Shown: positions 15,761 through 24,628 of the stretch, one piece after another | Layout: each line of letters begins with the position of its first letter | Position numbering within the stretch: position 1 is the first letter of the stretch | Assembly: GCA_003164855.1 (NCBI GenBank) | Contig: PLUI01000278.1 | Coordinates: forward strand, 1 to 42,153 | DNA: 42,153 bases | Source of the DNA: Acidobacteriaceae bacterium | GTDB lineage: Bacteria > Acidobacteriota > Terriglobia > Terriglobales > Acidobacteriaceae | Reading direction: 5' to 3' | Made by a program: the position numbers and the translations under genes | The notes under the pieces: generated by a model | Databases searched by the model: none | The model's input: only the letters and a program-made list of their open reading frames with translations | What the model was told of the DNA's origin: nothing

Positions 15761-17893
15761 TCAGTGGTACACGTAATAAAACACGAAACCTACCAGCCCG
15801 GCAGTCATCACCAGCGCGTACCACTGCACCAGCCCCCATTCGAACAGACGCGCGGGATACGAGAGCATGCGCGCCAGAATGGCCGGTCCGTTGACGCAGA
15901 TGCCGTCGATGATCCATTTGTCCCACCAACTGGAGATCGTTGCCGTGAGACGCGTGATCCAGCCTACGTCGTTGACGGCCGCATCAATCACGTGTGAGTC
16001 CGCCCAGGACGACGCTTCGCCCAACCCCAGCACGCCCAGGCGGACGTCGCCCAGCTTGCGCCGTCCGGTAAAGACGTAGTCGTAGCCTTCGTCCACGTAG
16101 TACTTGTTAAGCAGCGTGTCGTAGATGGGCGGAGCCGCGGAGGCGATAGGCTCGGTGTAACCCTTATCGGCATGGCTATAACTTCTCCAAGCCATGCCCC
16201 ATCCCAGGCCCGCAGCGGCCAGAGACAACCCCATCAGTGTCCACTCCCAGCCGGAGTTGTGTTCTTCTTCCAATCCCGCCACTAGCTGACCGGTTCTTCC
16301 TTCTTCCTGCAGGACGCGCGCTTCGCTGGCGAAAACCGGCTCAAGGAATTTCGTGAATCGGTCGGAGCCGCCAAGGCTGTGCGGCCAGCCCAGCCAGCCC
16401 GCGACGATGGCGCAGAGCGCGAGCACCACCAACGGTGCCGTCATCGATATTGGCGATTCGTGAATGTGGTGCTCGACTTCGTGGCTCATGCGCGGGCGGC
16501 CATGGAAGGTCAGATACATCAGGCGGAACATATAAAACGCGGTCATAAAGGCCGTCGCGTAACCGATGCACCAAAGGATCCGGAAAGCGTCGCCTTCACG
16601 CGACCAGGTTTCCCAGAGAATGGCGTCTTTGGAAAAAAATCCGGCAAACGGAAAAATGCCCGCGATCGCTAGCGTCGCAATGAACATGGTGCGGTGCGTA
16701 ACGGGAATGCGATGGCCCAGATCACCCATGTTGCGCATATCCTGCTCGCCGCTCATGGAATGAATCACGGAGCCAGCGCCGAGGAAGAGCAGAGCTTTGA
16801 AAAACGCGTGCGTGAAGACATGGAAAACGCCGGCAGCGAATGCCCCCACGCCCAGCGCTAGGAACATATATCCAAGTTGCGAAACAGTGGAATAGGCGAG
16901 CACACGCTTGATGTCGTTTTGAACAAGACCGATGGACGCGGCGAAAATCGCGGTCAGAGCGCCGACAATCGCCACGACTAACATCGATTTCGGCGCGAGT
17001 ACGAACAGCGCATTCGAACGCGCGACCATATAGACGCCCGCGGTGACCATGGTCGCAGCATGGATGAGTGCCGAAACCGGAGTGGGACCTTCCATGGCGT
17101 CGGGAAGCCAGACGTAGAGCGGAAGTTGCGCCGACTTGCCGCAGGCGCCAACGAAGAGGAGCAGAGTAGCCGCCGTGATGATGGGATCGCCGATGGCGAA
17201 GTGTCCGCTTCGGGCAAGCGTCGTCACGTCGGTGAAGCGGAGCGAGCCAAAGTACCAGGCGATGAAAAACATTCCCAGCAGGAATCCGGCATCGCCGATG
17301 CGGTTCACGATGAACGCTTTGGCCGCAGCATCACTGGCCGACTTGCGATGAAAATAAAATCCAATCAAGAGATACGAGCACAAGCCCACGCCTTCCCAGC
17401 CGACAAACATGAGCACATAGTTATTGGCCAGAACGAGCGTCAGCATGGAAAACATGAAGAGGTTGAGGTATCCGAAAAAGCGGTAGTAGCCGCCTTCATG
17501 CGCCATGTATCCGATTGAGTAAATATGGATCAGCATCCCTACGCCAGTGACGAACAGCAGCCAGATGCTGGAAAGAGGATCGAGCAGGAAACCGGCATCG
17601 GCCTGGAACGCGGCTGGCGACCCATCGTGGGTCGTGTAGTTCATGTGGCCGGTGTCGGTGCCGAGCCAGGTGTAGAGAATCGTCTGATAGGGCTGGTGGA
17701 AATGTTCTGGCGTGGAAGACCAGGCTGAATATTGCCACACCGCTCCGCAGGCCATGAGGAATGCCAACACAATCGTGCCAACACAAACGGCGCTGATCGA
17801 GGCCTTCTGCAGCTTGCGACCGAAAAAGAACATGACGCCCGCGCCGAAGGCCGGCAGCAGCGGGATCAGCCAGATGTTTTTTAGAAATAGCAT
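15761..17893 (-). CDS. nuoL: NADH-quinone oxidoreductase subunit L
   Basis: 710 residues, the distal antiporter-like subunit that also carries the long lateral helix HL. Marks: LLFVTGVGMLIHIYSIGYM, FVGWEGVGLCSYLLIGFY (TM5 glutamate), GACGKSAQLPLYVWLPDAMEGPTPVSALIHAATMVTAGVYM (TM7 lysine) and NDIKRVLAYSTVSQLGYM. Start at 17893 (MLFLKNIWLIPLLPAFGAG) is preferred to an in-frame ATG seven codons upstream, because those extra codons lie wholly within the repeat element and read as its words. The ATG itself sits at the element edge. Confidence 0.97.
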   Translation of the reverse strand: MLFLKNIWLIPLLPAFGAGVMFFFGRKLQKASISAVCVGTIVLAFLMACGAVWQYSAWSSTPEHFHQPYQTILYTWLGTDTGHMNYTTHDGSPAAFQADAGFLLDPLSSIWLLFVTGVGMLIHIYSIGYMAHEGGYYRFFGYLNLFMFSMLTLVLANNYVLMFVGWEGVGLCSYLLIGFYFHRKSASDAAAKAFIVNRIGDAGFLLGMFFIAWYFGSLRFTDVTTLARSGHFAIGDPIITAATLLLFVGACGKSAQLPLYVWLPDAMEGPTPVSALIHAATMVTAGVYMVARSNALFVLAPKSMLVVAIVGALTAIFAASIGLVQNDIKRVLAYSTVSQLGYMFLALGVGAFAAGVFHVFTHAFFKALLFLGAGSVIHSMSGEQDMRNMGDLGHRIPVTHRTMFIATLAIAGIFPFAGFFSKDAILWETWSREGDAFRILWCIGYATAFMTAFYMFRLMYLTFHGRPRMSHEVEHHIHESPISMTAPLVVLALCAIVAGWLGWPHSLGGSDRFTKFLEPVFASEARVLQEEGRTGQLVAGLEEEHNSGWEWTLMGLSLAAAGLGWGMAWRSYSHADKGYTEPIASAAPPIYDTLLNKYYVDEGYDYVFTGRRKLGDVRLGVLGLGEASSWADSHVIDAAVNDVGWITRLTATISSWWDKWIIDGICVNGPAILARMLSYPARLFEWGLVQWYALVMTAGLVGFVFYYVYH

Positions 17894-17985
17894 TCCGCAC
17901 TCGGCATTCAGCACTCAGCCCGTCAACTGTACATCAGTACTCGGCCAAAATCTTACCTGGCTGAGTGCTGACTGCTGACAGCTGC
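17894..17985. repeat. Intergenic word-repeat element, nuoK/nuoL junction
   Basis: A 12-bp perfect inverted pair, CAGCACTCAGCC at 17909-17920 and GGCTGAGTGCTG at 17959-17970, flanked on both sides by further variants (CCGCACTCGGCATT; ACTGCTGACAGCTG). It occupies almost the entire gap between nuoK and nuoL. Confidence 0.85.
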
Positions 17986-17989
17986 TCTT

Positions 17990-18307
17990 CTACCACTTCA
18001 GCAAATTCACTTCGTCAATGTTCACAGTCTCCTTGTTACGGAAGAAGGCAATTAGAATTCCGAGTCCGACCGCGGCTTCGGCGGCGGCATCGGTGATCAC
18101 GAAAATTGCGAAGACTTGGCCGTGCAATCCGCCCCACATGCGGGAGAATGCGACCAGGTTCAGGTTCACGGCGTTCAAAATCAGCTCGATCGACATTAGG
18201 ACGATGACCACATTGCGCCGGGTCAGCACCCCGATCACGCCCAACAAGAACAAGGCTGCGCCGAGGACTAAGTAATGTAGCGTCGTGATGTGCAGCATCG
18301 ATTCCAT
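17990..18307 (-). CDS. nuoK: NADH-quinone oxidoreductase subunit K
   Basis: 105 residues with three membrane helices, normal for NuoK. It carries the two buried glutamates of the E-channel: [13 protein letters not shown] (TM2) and [17 protein letters not shown] (TM3). Start at 18307, with a second possible ATG three codons later. It is flanked on both sides by word-repeat elements. Confidence 0.97.
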   Translation of the reverse strand: MESMLHITTLHYLVLGAALFLLGVIGVLTRRNVVIVLMSIELILNAVNLNLVAFSRMWGGLHGQVFAIFVITDAAAEAAVGLGILIAFFRNKETVNIDEVNLLKW

Positions 18308-18309
18308 GT

Positions 18310-18371
18310 CAGCTTCTAGCCTCTAGCCTCTAGCCTCTAGCTAAAAGCTAGGAGCTAGCAGCTAGAAGCTG
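18310..18371. repeat. Intergenic word-repeat element, nuoJ/nuoK junction
   Basis: Perfect 11-bp terminal inverted repeat CAGCTTCTAGC (18310-18320) and GCTAGAAGCTG (18361-18371). Inside the left arm are three perfect tandem copies of CTCTAGC (18321-18341); the right arm has GCTAG-type inverted variants. It fills the gap between the nuoJ stop and the nuoK start. Confidence 0.88.
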
Positions 18372-18376
18372 CAGTT

Positions 18377-18886
18377 TCATATCCTCTTCTTCGCCATCAC
18401 CACCGCTCCGATGATCGCCACCAGTAACAGCAGCGAGGCGATCTCGAAGGCGAACATATATTGTCCATACAACTTCATCGCTATCTGCTGCGTGTTGTCG
18501 TTCTCCACCATGGGGAGCGCGTGTTCCGGGAAAATGTCGTTTCCTTTTGTAAAAACCGCCATAAACAATCCACCGAGGGCCGTCGCCGCAATAATCCCCG
18601 GTATCCACTGACTGTTGAACTGCCGCTCTCTCATCGAACGATCGATGCTCACCAGCATGATTACGAACAGGAACAGCACCATAATTCCGCCGGCGTAGAG
18701 AATGATTTGCACGCCAGCGACGAACGGAGCATAGAGCATCAAATAAATCGACGCCTGCGCCAGCAGCGTCACGATCAGCGCCAGCGCGGAATGCACCGGA
18801 TTCTTGCGCGTGATCACCAGGATGCCGCCGATCAGCATGATCCCGGACAGCAGGTAAAAGAAAAATGGTGTGGCTACTGGTGCCAT
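18377..18886 (-). CDS. nuoJ: NADH-quinone oxidoreductase subunit J
   Basis: 169 residues, five hydrophobic segments. Characteristic stretch AGVQIILYAGGIMVLFLFVIMLV (TM3, with the pi-bulge region of NuoJ) and the N-terminal KNPVHSALALIVTLLAQA. Start at 18886 (MAPVATPFFFYLL) is chosen over an in-frame codon 75 bases upstream because that region is the nuoH C-terminus; the two genes overlap by 13 bp. No nuoI gene is present between nuoH and nuoJ, where it is usually found. Confidence 0.96.
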   Translation of the reverse strand: MAPVATPFFFYLLSGIMLIGGILVITRKNPVHSALALIVTLLAQASIYLMLYAPFVAGVQIILYAGGIMVLFLFVIMLVSIDRSMRERQFNSQWIPGIIAATALGGLFMAVFTKGNDIFPEHALPMVENDNTQQIAMKLYGQYMFAFEIASLLLLVAIIGAVVMAKKRI

Positions 18887-20151
18887 AATTTTTGTTGCAG
18901 CAGCGCTACGCTGGCCGTCAGTATCAGAACGCCCAGACCCATAGGCAGGAGGACTTTCCATCCCATCCGCATGAGCTGGTCAAAGCGATATCGCGGGAAC
19001 GTGCCACGATACCAGATATAGAGGTACATGAAGCCGGCAACTTTCGCCGAGAACCAGAAAATATCCTGAATTCGCACGCTCACAGCGGGAATGAACAGAA
19101 CCAGACCAATCAAGCCGAGGACTACGCCAAATCCCGCGAGGCCGATGGTTTGAACGCGGAAAAGCGGATGCTTCGGCATGCGCAGTGCATTGTAGAAACA
19201 CATCGCTGCGAACAGAAGAAACGTAACACCGGGAAAAAGGGAGAAAACCAGATCCCACGTTGAATTGTTCAGAAAATTCGGGAACGGCCGCAGCCATCCG
19301 CCCAGCCACAACGTGACCGCGATGGATGAGACCGCGATCATGGCGGAATATTCCGCGAGGAAAAACAACGACCAGCGGAAGCCGCTGTACTCCGTGTGGA
19401 AACCCGCAGTCAACTCGGATTCGGCTTCGGCCAGATCGAAGGGCGCGCGGTTTGTCTCGGCGACCATGGCGACTGCAAAGATGAAGAAGGCGATCAGTCC
19501 AAGCGGAAAGAATTTGAAAATAAACCATTCTCCCTGCGCCAGCTGCGCCTGCACGATCCCAATCATGCTGAGAGTTCCGGTGCCCTCGGCGTTCAGGCTG
19601 GTCATCAGAATCGCCGACACCACGGCTAGCCCCATCGCGACTTCGTAGGACACCATCTGCGCGCTGGAGCGCAGCGCACCGATCAGCGGATAGTGCGAGT
19701 TCGACGCCCATCCTGCCATCACAATGCCCAGCACGCTGAGCGACGAAACGCCCAGCATGAAAAGAATTCCGATGTTCATGTCGGTGATGGCGTGCGTGGG
19801 ACCGAAGGGAACTACAACAAAAGTTGTGAACGCCGCCAGCACAACCACAAACGGCGCCACCCAGAAAATAAGACCATCGGCCTCGGCGGGCATGATGTCT
19901 TCCTTGAGCAGGAGTTTGATAGCGTCTGCGATGGGCTGCATCAGGCCGTGCGGGCCCACGCGCATGGGTCCAAGGCGCACTTGCATGTGAGCCAGGATTT
20001 TTCGCTCGAGCCAGTTCATCGCGATTACGGCGACCGAGAGTCCCGCGAAAACCAGCAAAATGTAAACCAGCACCCAGAACATGTTCCCCGCAGCACCGGG
20101 CGTCTGGCTGCTACTGAGATAAGACTTGATGTAGTCGAGGATCTGCCCCAT
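18874..20151 (-). CDS. nuoH: NADH-quinone oxidoreductase subunit H
   Basis: 425 residues, the membrane subunit that forms the quinone chamber with NuoB and NuoD. Conserved runs: LAHMQVRLGPMRVGPHGLMQPIADAIKLLLKED, ALRSSAQMVSYEVAMGLAV, MVAETNRAPFDLAEAESELTAGFHTEYSG and YRGTFPRYRFDQLMRMGWK. Start at 20151 forms a TGATG overlap with the nuoD stop, typical translational coupling. The extra C-terminal residues follow the family closely. Confidence 0.97.
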   Translation of the reverse strand: MGQILDYIKSYLSSSQTPGAAGNMFWVLVYILLVFAGLSVAVIAMNWLERKILAHMQVRLGPMRVGPHGLMQPIADAIKLLLKEDIMPAEADGLIFWVAPFVVVLAAFTTFVVVPFGPTHAITDMNIGILFMLGVSSLSVLGIVMAGWASNSHYPLIGALRSSAQMVSYEVAMGLAVVSAILMTSLNAEGTGTLSMIGIVQAQLAQGEWFIFKFFPLGLIAFFIFAVAMVAETNRAPFDLAEAESELTAGFHTEYSGFRWSLFFLAEYSAMIAVSSIAVTLWLGGWLRPFPNFLNNSTWDLVFSLFPGVTFLLFAAMCFYNALRMPKHPLFRVQTIGLAGFGVVLGLIGLVLFIPAVSVRIQDIFWFSAKVAGFMYLYIWYRGTFPRYRFDQLMRMGWKVLLPMGLGVLILTASVALLQQKLWHQ

Positions 20152-21305
20152 CAGCGATCCACCTCGCCGAGGACAATGTCGAGCGTGCCGATTACGGCGA
20201 TCACGTCGGCCACGAGTTGCCCGCGGCACATCACATCCAGAGCCTGCAGATTCACAAACGACGGCGGCCGCACCCGCACGCGATAAGGCTGCGTCGATCC
20301 GTCACTGACGATAAAGTATCCCAGCTCGCCTTTGGGCGCTTCGATGGAGTGATAAACCTCGCCCGCTGCCGGCTTCATGACCTTCGGCACTTTTGCCATG
20401 ATCGGTCCCTCAGGCAGCGCGCCAACAGCCTGCTCGATGATGCGCACGGATTGCCGCATCTCGGCCATACGCACGAGGTACCGATCGTAGGTGTCGCCGT
20501 TCTGGCCGATCGGGATTTCGAAATCAAAATTCTTGTAGTTGGCGTAGGGCTGCGCCTTGCGCAGATCCCACTTCACGCCGCTGGCGCGCAGCACAGGGCC
20601 GGTGACGCCGAGTGCGATGCAATCCTGTGCGGAGATGGTTCCAACGTTCTTCGTTCGCTCCACCCAGATTCGGTTGGTGGTAAGCAACTCTTCATACTCG
20701 TCGATCTTCGGGCGGAAGAAATCGAGGAAATTTTTCACTTCCTTTTCGAAACCAGTATAGGTTTCATACTGCAAACCGCCGATGCGGAAAGCGTGAGTAG
20801 TAAGGCGCGCGCCGCAATATTTCTCGTAGATCTTGAGAATCTCTTCCCGGTCGCGGAAGGTATAGAACAGCGGCGTGATGGCTCCGATATCGAGGGCGTG
20901 CGTGCCCAGCCAGAGTTGGTGGCTGGCAATGCGGTTTAGTTCGGTCAGGATGACGCGGACGTGCTGGGCGCGCGGCGGCGCTTCCACGTTGAGCAACTTC
21001 TCCACCGTCTCGCAGTAGCCCAGCCCATTCGAGACCGCGGCAACGTAATCCATGCGGTCGACGTAGGGATTGAACATCGTGTAAGTGCGATGCTCGCCGA
21101 TCTTCTCGACCCCGCGGTGCAGATATCCGATCACGCATTCCAGGCCAAGTACTTTCTCTCCATCAAGCCGCAGAATCACGCGCAACACCCCGTGCGTGGC
21201 GGGATGCTGCGGCCCCATGTTGATGACCAGTTCGTTGGCATCAAGAAACGGCTTCTCGGGAGTTTCGAGATCGAGATTCGAGAGCGAACTGTGCTGGTCT
21301 GTCAT
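20151..21305 (-). CDS. nuoD: NADH-quinone oxidoreductase subunit D
   Basis: 384 residues. It is the 49-kDa-type subunit that lines the quinone-binding site. Marks: [15 protein letters not shown] (quinone-site His loop), [34 protein letters not shown], and the C-terminal [31 protein letters not shown]. It is not fused to NuoC. The gap to nuoC is negative in part: the word-like sequence before the start overlaps the last codons of nuoC. Confidence 0.97.
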   Translation of the reverse strand: MTDQHSSLSNLDLETPEKPFLDANELVINMGPQHPATHGVLRVILRLDGEKVLGLECVIGYLHRGVEKIGEHRTYTMFNPYVDRMDYVAAVSNGLGYCETVEKLLNVEAPPRAQHVRVILTELNRIASHQLWLGTHALDIGAITPLFYTFRDREEILKIYEKYCGARLTTHAFRIGGLQYETYTGFEKEVKNFLDFFRPKIDEYEELLTTNRIWVERTKNVGTISAQDCIALGVTGPVLRASGVKWDLRKAQPYANYKNFDFEIPIGQNGDTYDRYLVRMAEMRQSVRIIEQAVGALPEGPIMAKVPKVMKPAAGEVYHSIEAPKGELGYFIVSDGSTQPYRVRVRPPSFVNLQALDVMCRGQLVADVIAVIGTLDIVLGEVDR

Positions 21306-21351
21306 TGGTTCTTGCTGGCGTTCTTATTGGCGCTTTTCACTGGCCGCTTTC
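21306..21351. repeat. Degenerate tandem repeat at the nuoC/nuoD junction
   Basis: On the minus strand, three 12-14 bp units in a row: GCGGCCAGTGAAAA, GCGCCAATAAGAA, CGCCAGCAAGAA. The first unit also encodes the last residues and stop of nuoC, and the last ends at the nuoD ATG. No inverted arm is seen. Confidence 0.6.
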
Positions 21352-22107
21352 AATGCCCAGATTAATCTGCACCCACTCGTTATCCTGCTGCAGGATTCCG
21401 TAATCCTTGCGCAGGGGATGACCTTTCCATCCCTCGGGCAACAGAATCCGTTTCATATCAGGATGTCCATCAAACTTGATGCCGAACATGTCGTAGACTT
21501 CGCGCTCCAGCCAGTTCGCCGCCGGCCAGATAGGCACGGCACTCGGCAGGCTTTCGCCATCCACAATCTGCGTGGTCACCCGAATACGCTCGTTGCGTGC
21601 AAAAGAATAGAGAACCCACACAACGTCGAATTGTTTTTCGCGCTTAGGGTAATGCACCGCGGTGATATCCACGCAGTAATCGAACCGCTCCTCATTGCGC
21701 AGAACTTGGAGAATCTCGGGAATCAGCGAGCGATCGACCGCCATGTAGTTCTGCCCGGCATAAGTGAGAGGCGTTATGCCGGAGCCGTATGTTCCCCTGA
21801 ACTTCGCGACCATGGGCGAATCCCACGGAGTGGGTGTGGGCGCGGCGGGTTTCGCAGGCGCGGCGGGTTTCGCAGCGGCTGGCGACGACGGAGGCGAAGC
21901 CGGCTTTTCAGCGGGAGACTTTTCCGCAGAAGGCTTTTCTGTAGAACTTTTTTCTGTAGAAGTCTTGGGATCGGATTGAACGGAGCCGGAAGCAGTTGCT
22001 TTCACGCCGCCTGGGACGGCTGTTTGGTCCGCCGTCGGTTTCGGCTCGCCTTCCGGCGGCGGTGTAGAGGGCGATTTGATTTCATCCGGCATTAGCGGCG
22101 AAGGCAC
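21337..22107 (-). CDS. nuoC: NADH-quinone oxidoreductase subunit C with long disordered N-terminus
   Basis: 256 residues from GTG 22107; an ATG five codons later (22092) is equally possible. The C-terminal 155 residues are the 30-kDa-type NuoC domain: [78 protein letters not shown]. The first about 95 residues are almost only Pro, Ala, Lys, Ser, Thr and Glu with repeating EKPS/AEKP blocks, and should be disordered. NuoC sits next to NuoD on the peripheral arm. The extension is unusual and has no match that I know. Confidence 0.95.
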   Translation of the reverse strand: MPSPLMPDEIKSPSTPPPEGEPKPTADQTAVPGGVKATASGSVQSDPKTSTEKSSTEKPSAEKSPAEKPASPPSSPAAAKPAAPAKPAAPTPTPWDSPMVAKFRGTYGSGITPLTYAGQNYMAVDRSLIPEILQVLRNEERFDYCVDITAVHYPKREKQFDVVWVLYSFARNERIRVTTQIVDGESLPSAVPIWPAANWLEREVYDMFGIKFDGHPDMKRILLPEGWKGHPLRKDYGILQQDNEWVQINLGIESGQ

Positions 22108-22230
22108 AAACCTCAGGCGCGCAGGGTTTCGGAGAGAACGTTAATTTTTATCAGCTTGAGCATTCGGTGTCAACGAGCAGGGCGAGAAAAAATGGCGGGT
22201 CTTCAATTCTGGGAACGCCGCACTTGCTTA

Positions 22231-22566
22231 CTACACGCGGGCTTGCGCCTGATAGGACTCGATCAGGTCGCGAATGCGCTGCGCATCTTTTTTGCGATGG
22301 CCGTGGCTGGTTATGGGATCGGTGCCACCGGTCGATTCAATCCGAATCTCTGCCCAAAGCACGCCGGTCGAAATGTGTACGGAGGCAATCTTCCCCATTG
22401 CGATGCTCTCATCGTTGCTGCCGAACCATCGTGACTTCACGCGGCTCACACGCAAGGGGCTGACCACGAGCCGAGTCGGAAAAAGAAAATTGCCCTGAGT
22501 CCAGCGGCTGGCGGTAAAGCTTTGCGCCGAAGGCTCGGGAACCGGCGTAGTCGAAGTTACACCCAT
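22231..22566 (-). CDS. Small PH-like domain protein inside the nuo operon
   Basis: 111 residues, no membrane segment. After a short Thr/Pro-rich start, residues about 18-108 read like a bacterial PH-type beta barrel ending in an amphipathic helix: [52 protein letters not shown] and then [19 protein letters not shown]. Start at 22566 lies inside the last codons of nuoA (10-bp overlap), so it is surely co-translated. It occupies the place where nuoB is normally found. I cannot name a function; a complex-I-associated or assembly role is only suggested by position. Confidence 0.78.
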   Translation of the reverse strand: MGVTSTTPVPEPSAQSFTASRWTQGNFLFPTRLVVSPLRVSRVKSRWFGSNDESIAMGKIASVHISTGVLWAEIRIESTGGTDPITSHGHRKKDAQRIRDLIESYQAQARV

Positions 22567-22913
22567 TCCAGCGCACCTTTCCCCCAAACCCAGATGTACC
22601 CCACGATGAGAATCACGAGGAAAATCAATATCTCCACCAGCCCGAACACGCCGAGGGCTTTGAACTTGACGGCCCATGGAAACAGGAAAATCGTTTCCAC
22701 ATCGAAAACCACGAACAGGATCGCGATGATGTAGTAACGGACCGTGTAACGGCCGCGGGCATTGTCGATGGGGTCGATGCCGCATTCGTACGGCATCAGT
22801 TTGGTCTTGCTCGGATTGTCCGGGCGGACCAGCTTAGCAGCCAGCAGCGTTACCGGAAGGAGCACGCCAATAACCGCCATGAAGATGAAAATAGCGACGT
22901 AGTTTTGTGGCAT
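22557..22913 (-). CDS. nuoA: NADH-quinone oxidoreductase subunit A
   Basis: 118 residues, three membrane helices. Family marks: [45 protein letters not shown], containing the conserved Glu-Cys-Gly loop that closes over the quinone site and the FDVE motif of TM2. First gene of the 12.5-kb nuo-atp run, preceded by a reasonable promoter at 22952-22980. Confidence 0.97.
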   Translation of the reverse strand: MPQNYVAIFIFMAVIGVLLPVTLLAAKLVRPDNPSKTKLMPYECGIDPIDNARGRYTVRYYIIAILFVVFDVETIFLFPWAVKFKALGVFGLVEILIFLVILIVGYIWVWGKGALEWV

Positions 22914-22951
22914 AGTTTGCTCGGGTATCGCCGGCTATTGCAAACGCATCC

Positions 22952-22980
22952 ATAGTATCGCCGTCTGCTCGTGTCTTCAA
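22952..22980 (-). promoter_or_regulatory. Candidate promoter of the nuo-atp gene run
   Basis: On the minus strand TTGAAG (22980-22975), a 17-bp spacer and TACTAT (22957-22952); each box matches its consensus at 4 of 6. The transcript would start near 22945, about 30 bases before the nuoA ATG. Confidence 0.45.
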
Positions 22981-23027
22981 GGCTCTTCCGAAATACCGTC
23001 GCGGACCGCACTCGCCCGCATCCCAAC

Positions 23028-23789
23028 TTAATGCTTCTCCCAGTGGGTCGAATCGAACTGCTTCGGGTCGAACACTGCCGGGTCCAGCTTTACATTGCCC
23101 TGGATATCCGAATACTCCTCGCTGAAGGTCATCCTGTCCTCCACGTGCACCTCAACTCGGGCAGCGATCCAGCCACCGGCGAGGTTGCGGTAGTTGGTGA
23201 AGCGAATGTCTTCGGATGTCTTCGGGTCACTACGGGAAGGCTCCATCTCACGCACGAAGAGCAACCTATCCTTTTCCACCCAGAATTGCCTGGACTGCAA
23301 ATCTCCCTTCCCCGCACCGACCACGTAGACGGGATGGCCGTCCCAAACGTCTTCCCGCAGCTTCGTTAAGTCATAGCCCTGGGCTTTCACAAGGTCGATC
23401 GTGGTCTGCGGCTCTTGGCGGTAGACGTCAAATCCGAACACCAGCAACATGTTCACCAGAGGGCGGGTCGCCGACACTTTGCCGTCCTTCATAATGGTCA
23501 CATTGCCATCGGCCAGCACGTAACCATTTCCATCGGCCGGCGGCCCAATATCGATGCGCAACCGGCCAGGCAGCAACGCCGCTTCGTACCAAGTCTCAAC
23601 TTTGGTAGTGCCATCCGGGTTGTAAGTAGTGCTCTTCTGGGTGAAGGTGACCGTATCGTACCAGGACGCTTTATACCGATTGTGCATCGCGCGCAAAACC
23701 CCTTCTCCATCGCGGATTTCCTGAGCGTGAGCGGAAGCGGAAGCTGAAGCGAAGACCAGAAGGAATAGGACGATTAGCAACCGTTTCAT
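23028..23789 (-). CDS. Secreted LolA-like (outer-membrane lipoprotein sorting fold) protein
   Basis: 253 residues with a signal peptide (MKRLLIVLFLLVFASASASAHAQ). The mature protein alternates hydrophobic strands in a pattern like LolA/LolB-type half barrels: VTFTQKSTTYNPDGTTKVETWYEAALLPGRLRIDIG, GNVTIMKDGKVSAT, DVWDGHPVYVVGAGKGDLQSRQFWVEKDRLLFVREME. This resembles proteins annotated as outer-membrane lipoprotein-sorting. The fold call is moderate and the cargo unknown. It lies 115 bp upstream of nuoA on the same strand and may or may not share transcription. Confidence 0.82.
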   Translation of the reverse strand: MKRLLIVLFLLVFASASASAHAQEIRDGEGVLRAMHNRYKASWYDTVTFTQKSTTYNPDGTTKVETWYEAALLPGRLRIDIGPPADGNGYVLADGNVTIMKDGKVSATRPLVNMLLVFGFDVYRQEPQTTIDLVKAQGYDLTKLREDVWDGHPVYVVGAGKGDLQSRQFWVEKDRLLFVREMEPSRSDPKTSEDIRFTNYRNLAGGWIAARVEVHVEDRMTFSEEYSDIQGNVKLDPAVFDPKQFDSTHWEKH

Positions 23790-23868
23790 GGAACTCCTCC
23801 AATTTGATCGATGATCAGGTGGGTATCGGAAATCCTACGCTATCGACCAAGTTCGTCGAGTCCGAAAA

Positions 23869-24258
23869 TCACTGAAATCTGTCGGGAAACACAAAGACGT
23901 CACGAGCAAGATCGCTGTGCAGCGTGGCTTCATGATAGTAGCGCCTCAGGATGCCATCTTTCCAGGTAAGCAGATCGGGATTTACGCGGGCGAATTCCTC
24001 CCACTCTGTAACTTGGTGGCGAGCCATACGCTCGTGAATCAAAAAGAAGTACGCGTAGGTGATCGTCTCGTTGTAAAGCTGCGTCTTGCCGCGAGCCGCA
24101 GCGAATCGCTTCAGCGCGCTGACGAATTTTCCGAGCGCGGCCAGAACCGGATACTCGGACAGATAGGCGTATGCCAAACGCACATGATCGGCGTGGTGGA
24201 ATGAATCGTCGGGAAACGTATCGTTCTCGAAATTGTGGATGAGCTGTTCGTCGGTCAT
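23869..24258 (-). CDS. Conserved small protein of unknown function, His-rich start
   Basis: 129 residues, soluble. Notable is FHHADHVRLAYAYLSEYPVLAALGKFVSALKRFAAARG followed by LYNETITYAYFFLIHERMA. The H-H-x-x-H cluster and a later His (LIHERM) could bind a metal, which is inference. I do not recognise a named family. Start at 24258 is chosen because the upstream codons overlap the DoxX-like gene. It lies 14 bp after that gene on the same strand. Confidence 0.78.
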   Translation of the reverse strand: MTDEQLIHNFENDTFPDDSFHHADHVRLAYAYLSEYPVLAALGKFVSALKRFAAARGKTQLYNETITYAYFFLIHERMARHQVTEWEEFARVNPDLLTWKDGILRRYYHEATLHSDLARDVFVFPDRFQ

Positions 24259-24272
24259 TTGACTCCGTACTG

Positions 24273-24611
24273 TTAGCTTCCCTTGCCCACTGCCACTGCC
24301 CAGGCTGCTGCGGTATAGATAACCAGATTCCCAACTCCGTACAACCCGTGGAGGATGTGGATGGCGATGGCCAGCACGAAAACGGCCACCAGCAACCATG
24401 CCCCAAGGATGGCGGTACGCGGAATGAGCATCAGGCTGCAGCCTGCGATCTCACCGATTCCGAGGACCAACCGAACCACGTTTGGCATGTGAGTCTGCGC
24501 GAAACTGTGAGCGGCACTGGGGATCACAAACAAAATTGCCTCGATCAGAATGACCAAGCCGAGAGTCCACTGCAGGCCTGTCAAAGCGATTTTCGTACGT
24601 TGTGCAGACAT
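24273..24611 (-). CDS. DoxX-like four-helix membrane protein
   Basis: 112 residues with four hydrophobic helices (about 10-30, 45-62, 66-87, 92-108). Pattern TGLQWTLGLVILIEAILFVIPSAAHSFAQTHMPNVVRLVLGIGEIAGCSLMLIPRTAILGAWLLVAVFVLAIAIHILHG matches the DoxX-like/DoxD superfamily of small membrane proteins, including the IHILHG segment in helix 3-4. The exact role in this family is mostly unknown. Confidence 0.82.
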   Translation of the reverse strand: MSAQRTKIALTGLQWTLGLVILIEAILFVIPSAAHSFAQTHMPNVVRLVLGIGEIAGCSLMLIPRTAILGAWLLVAVFVLAIAIHILHGLYGVGNLVIYTAAAWAVAVGKGS

Positions 24612-24628
24612 AGATTAAGGCAACCCCC

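Noticed and set aside
3041-18371. CRISPR array or insertion sequence as explanation of the repeats
   Set aside because: Repeats are short, degenerate, differ between gaps, have no regular spacers, no cas genes and no transposase.
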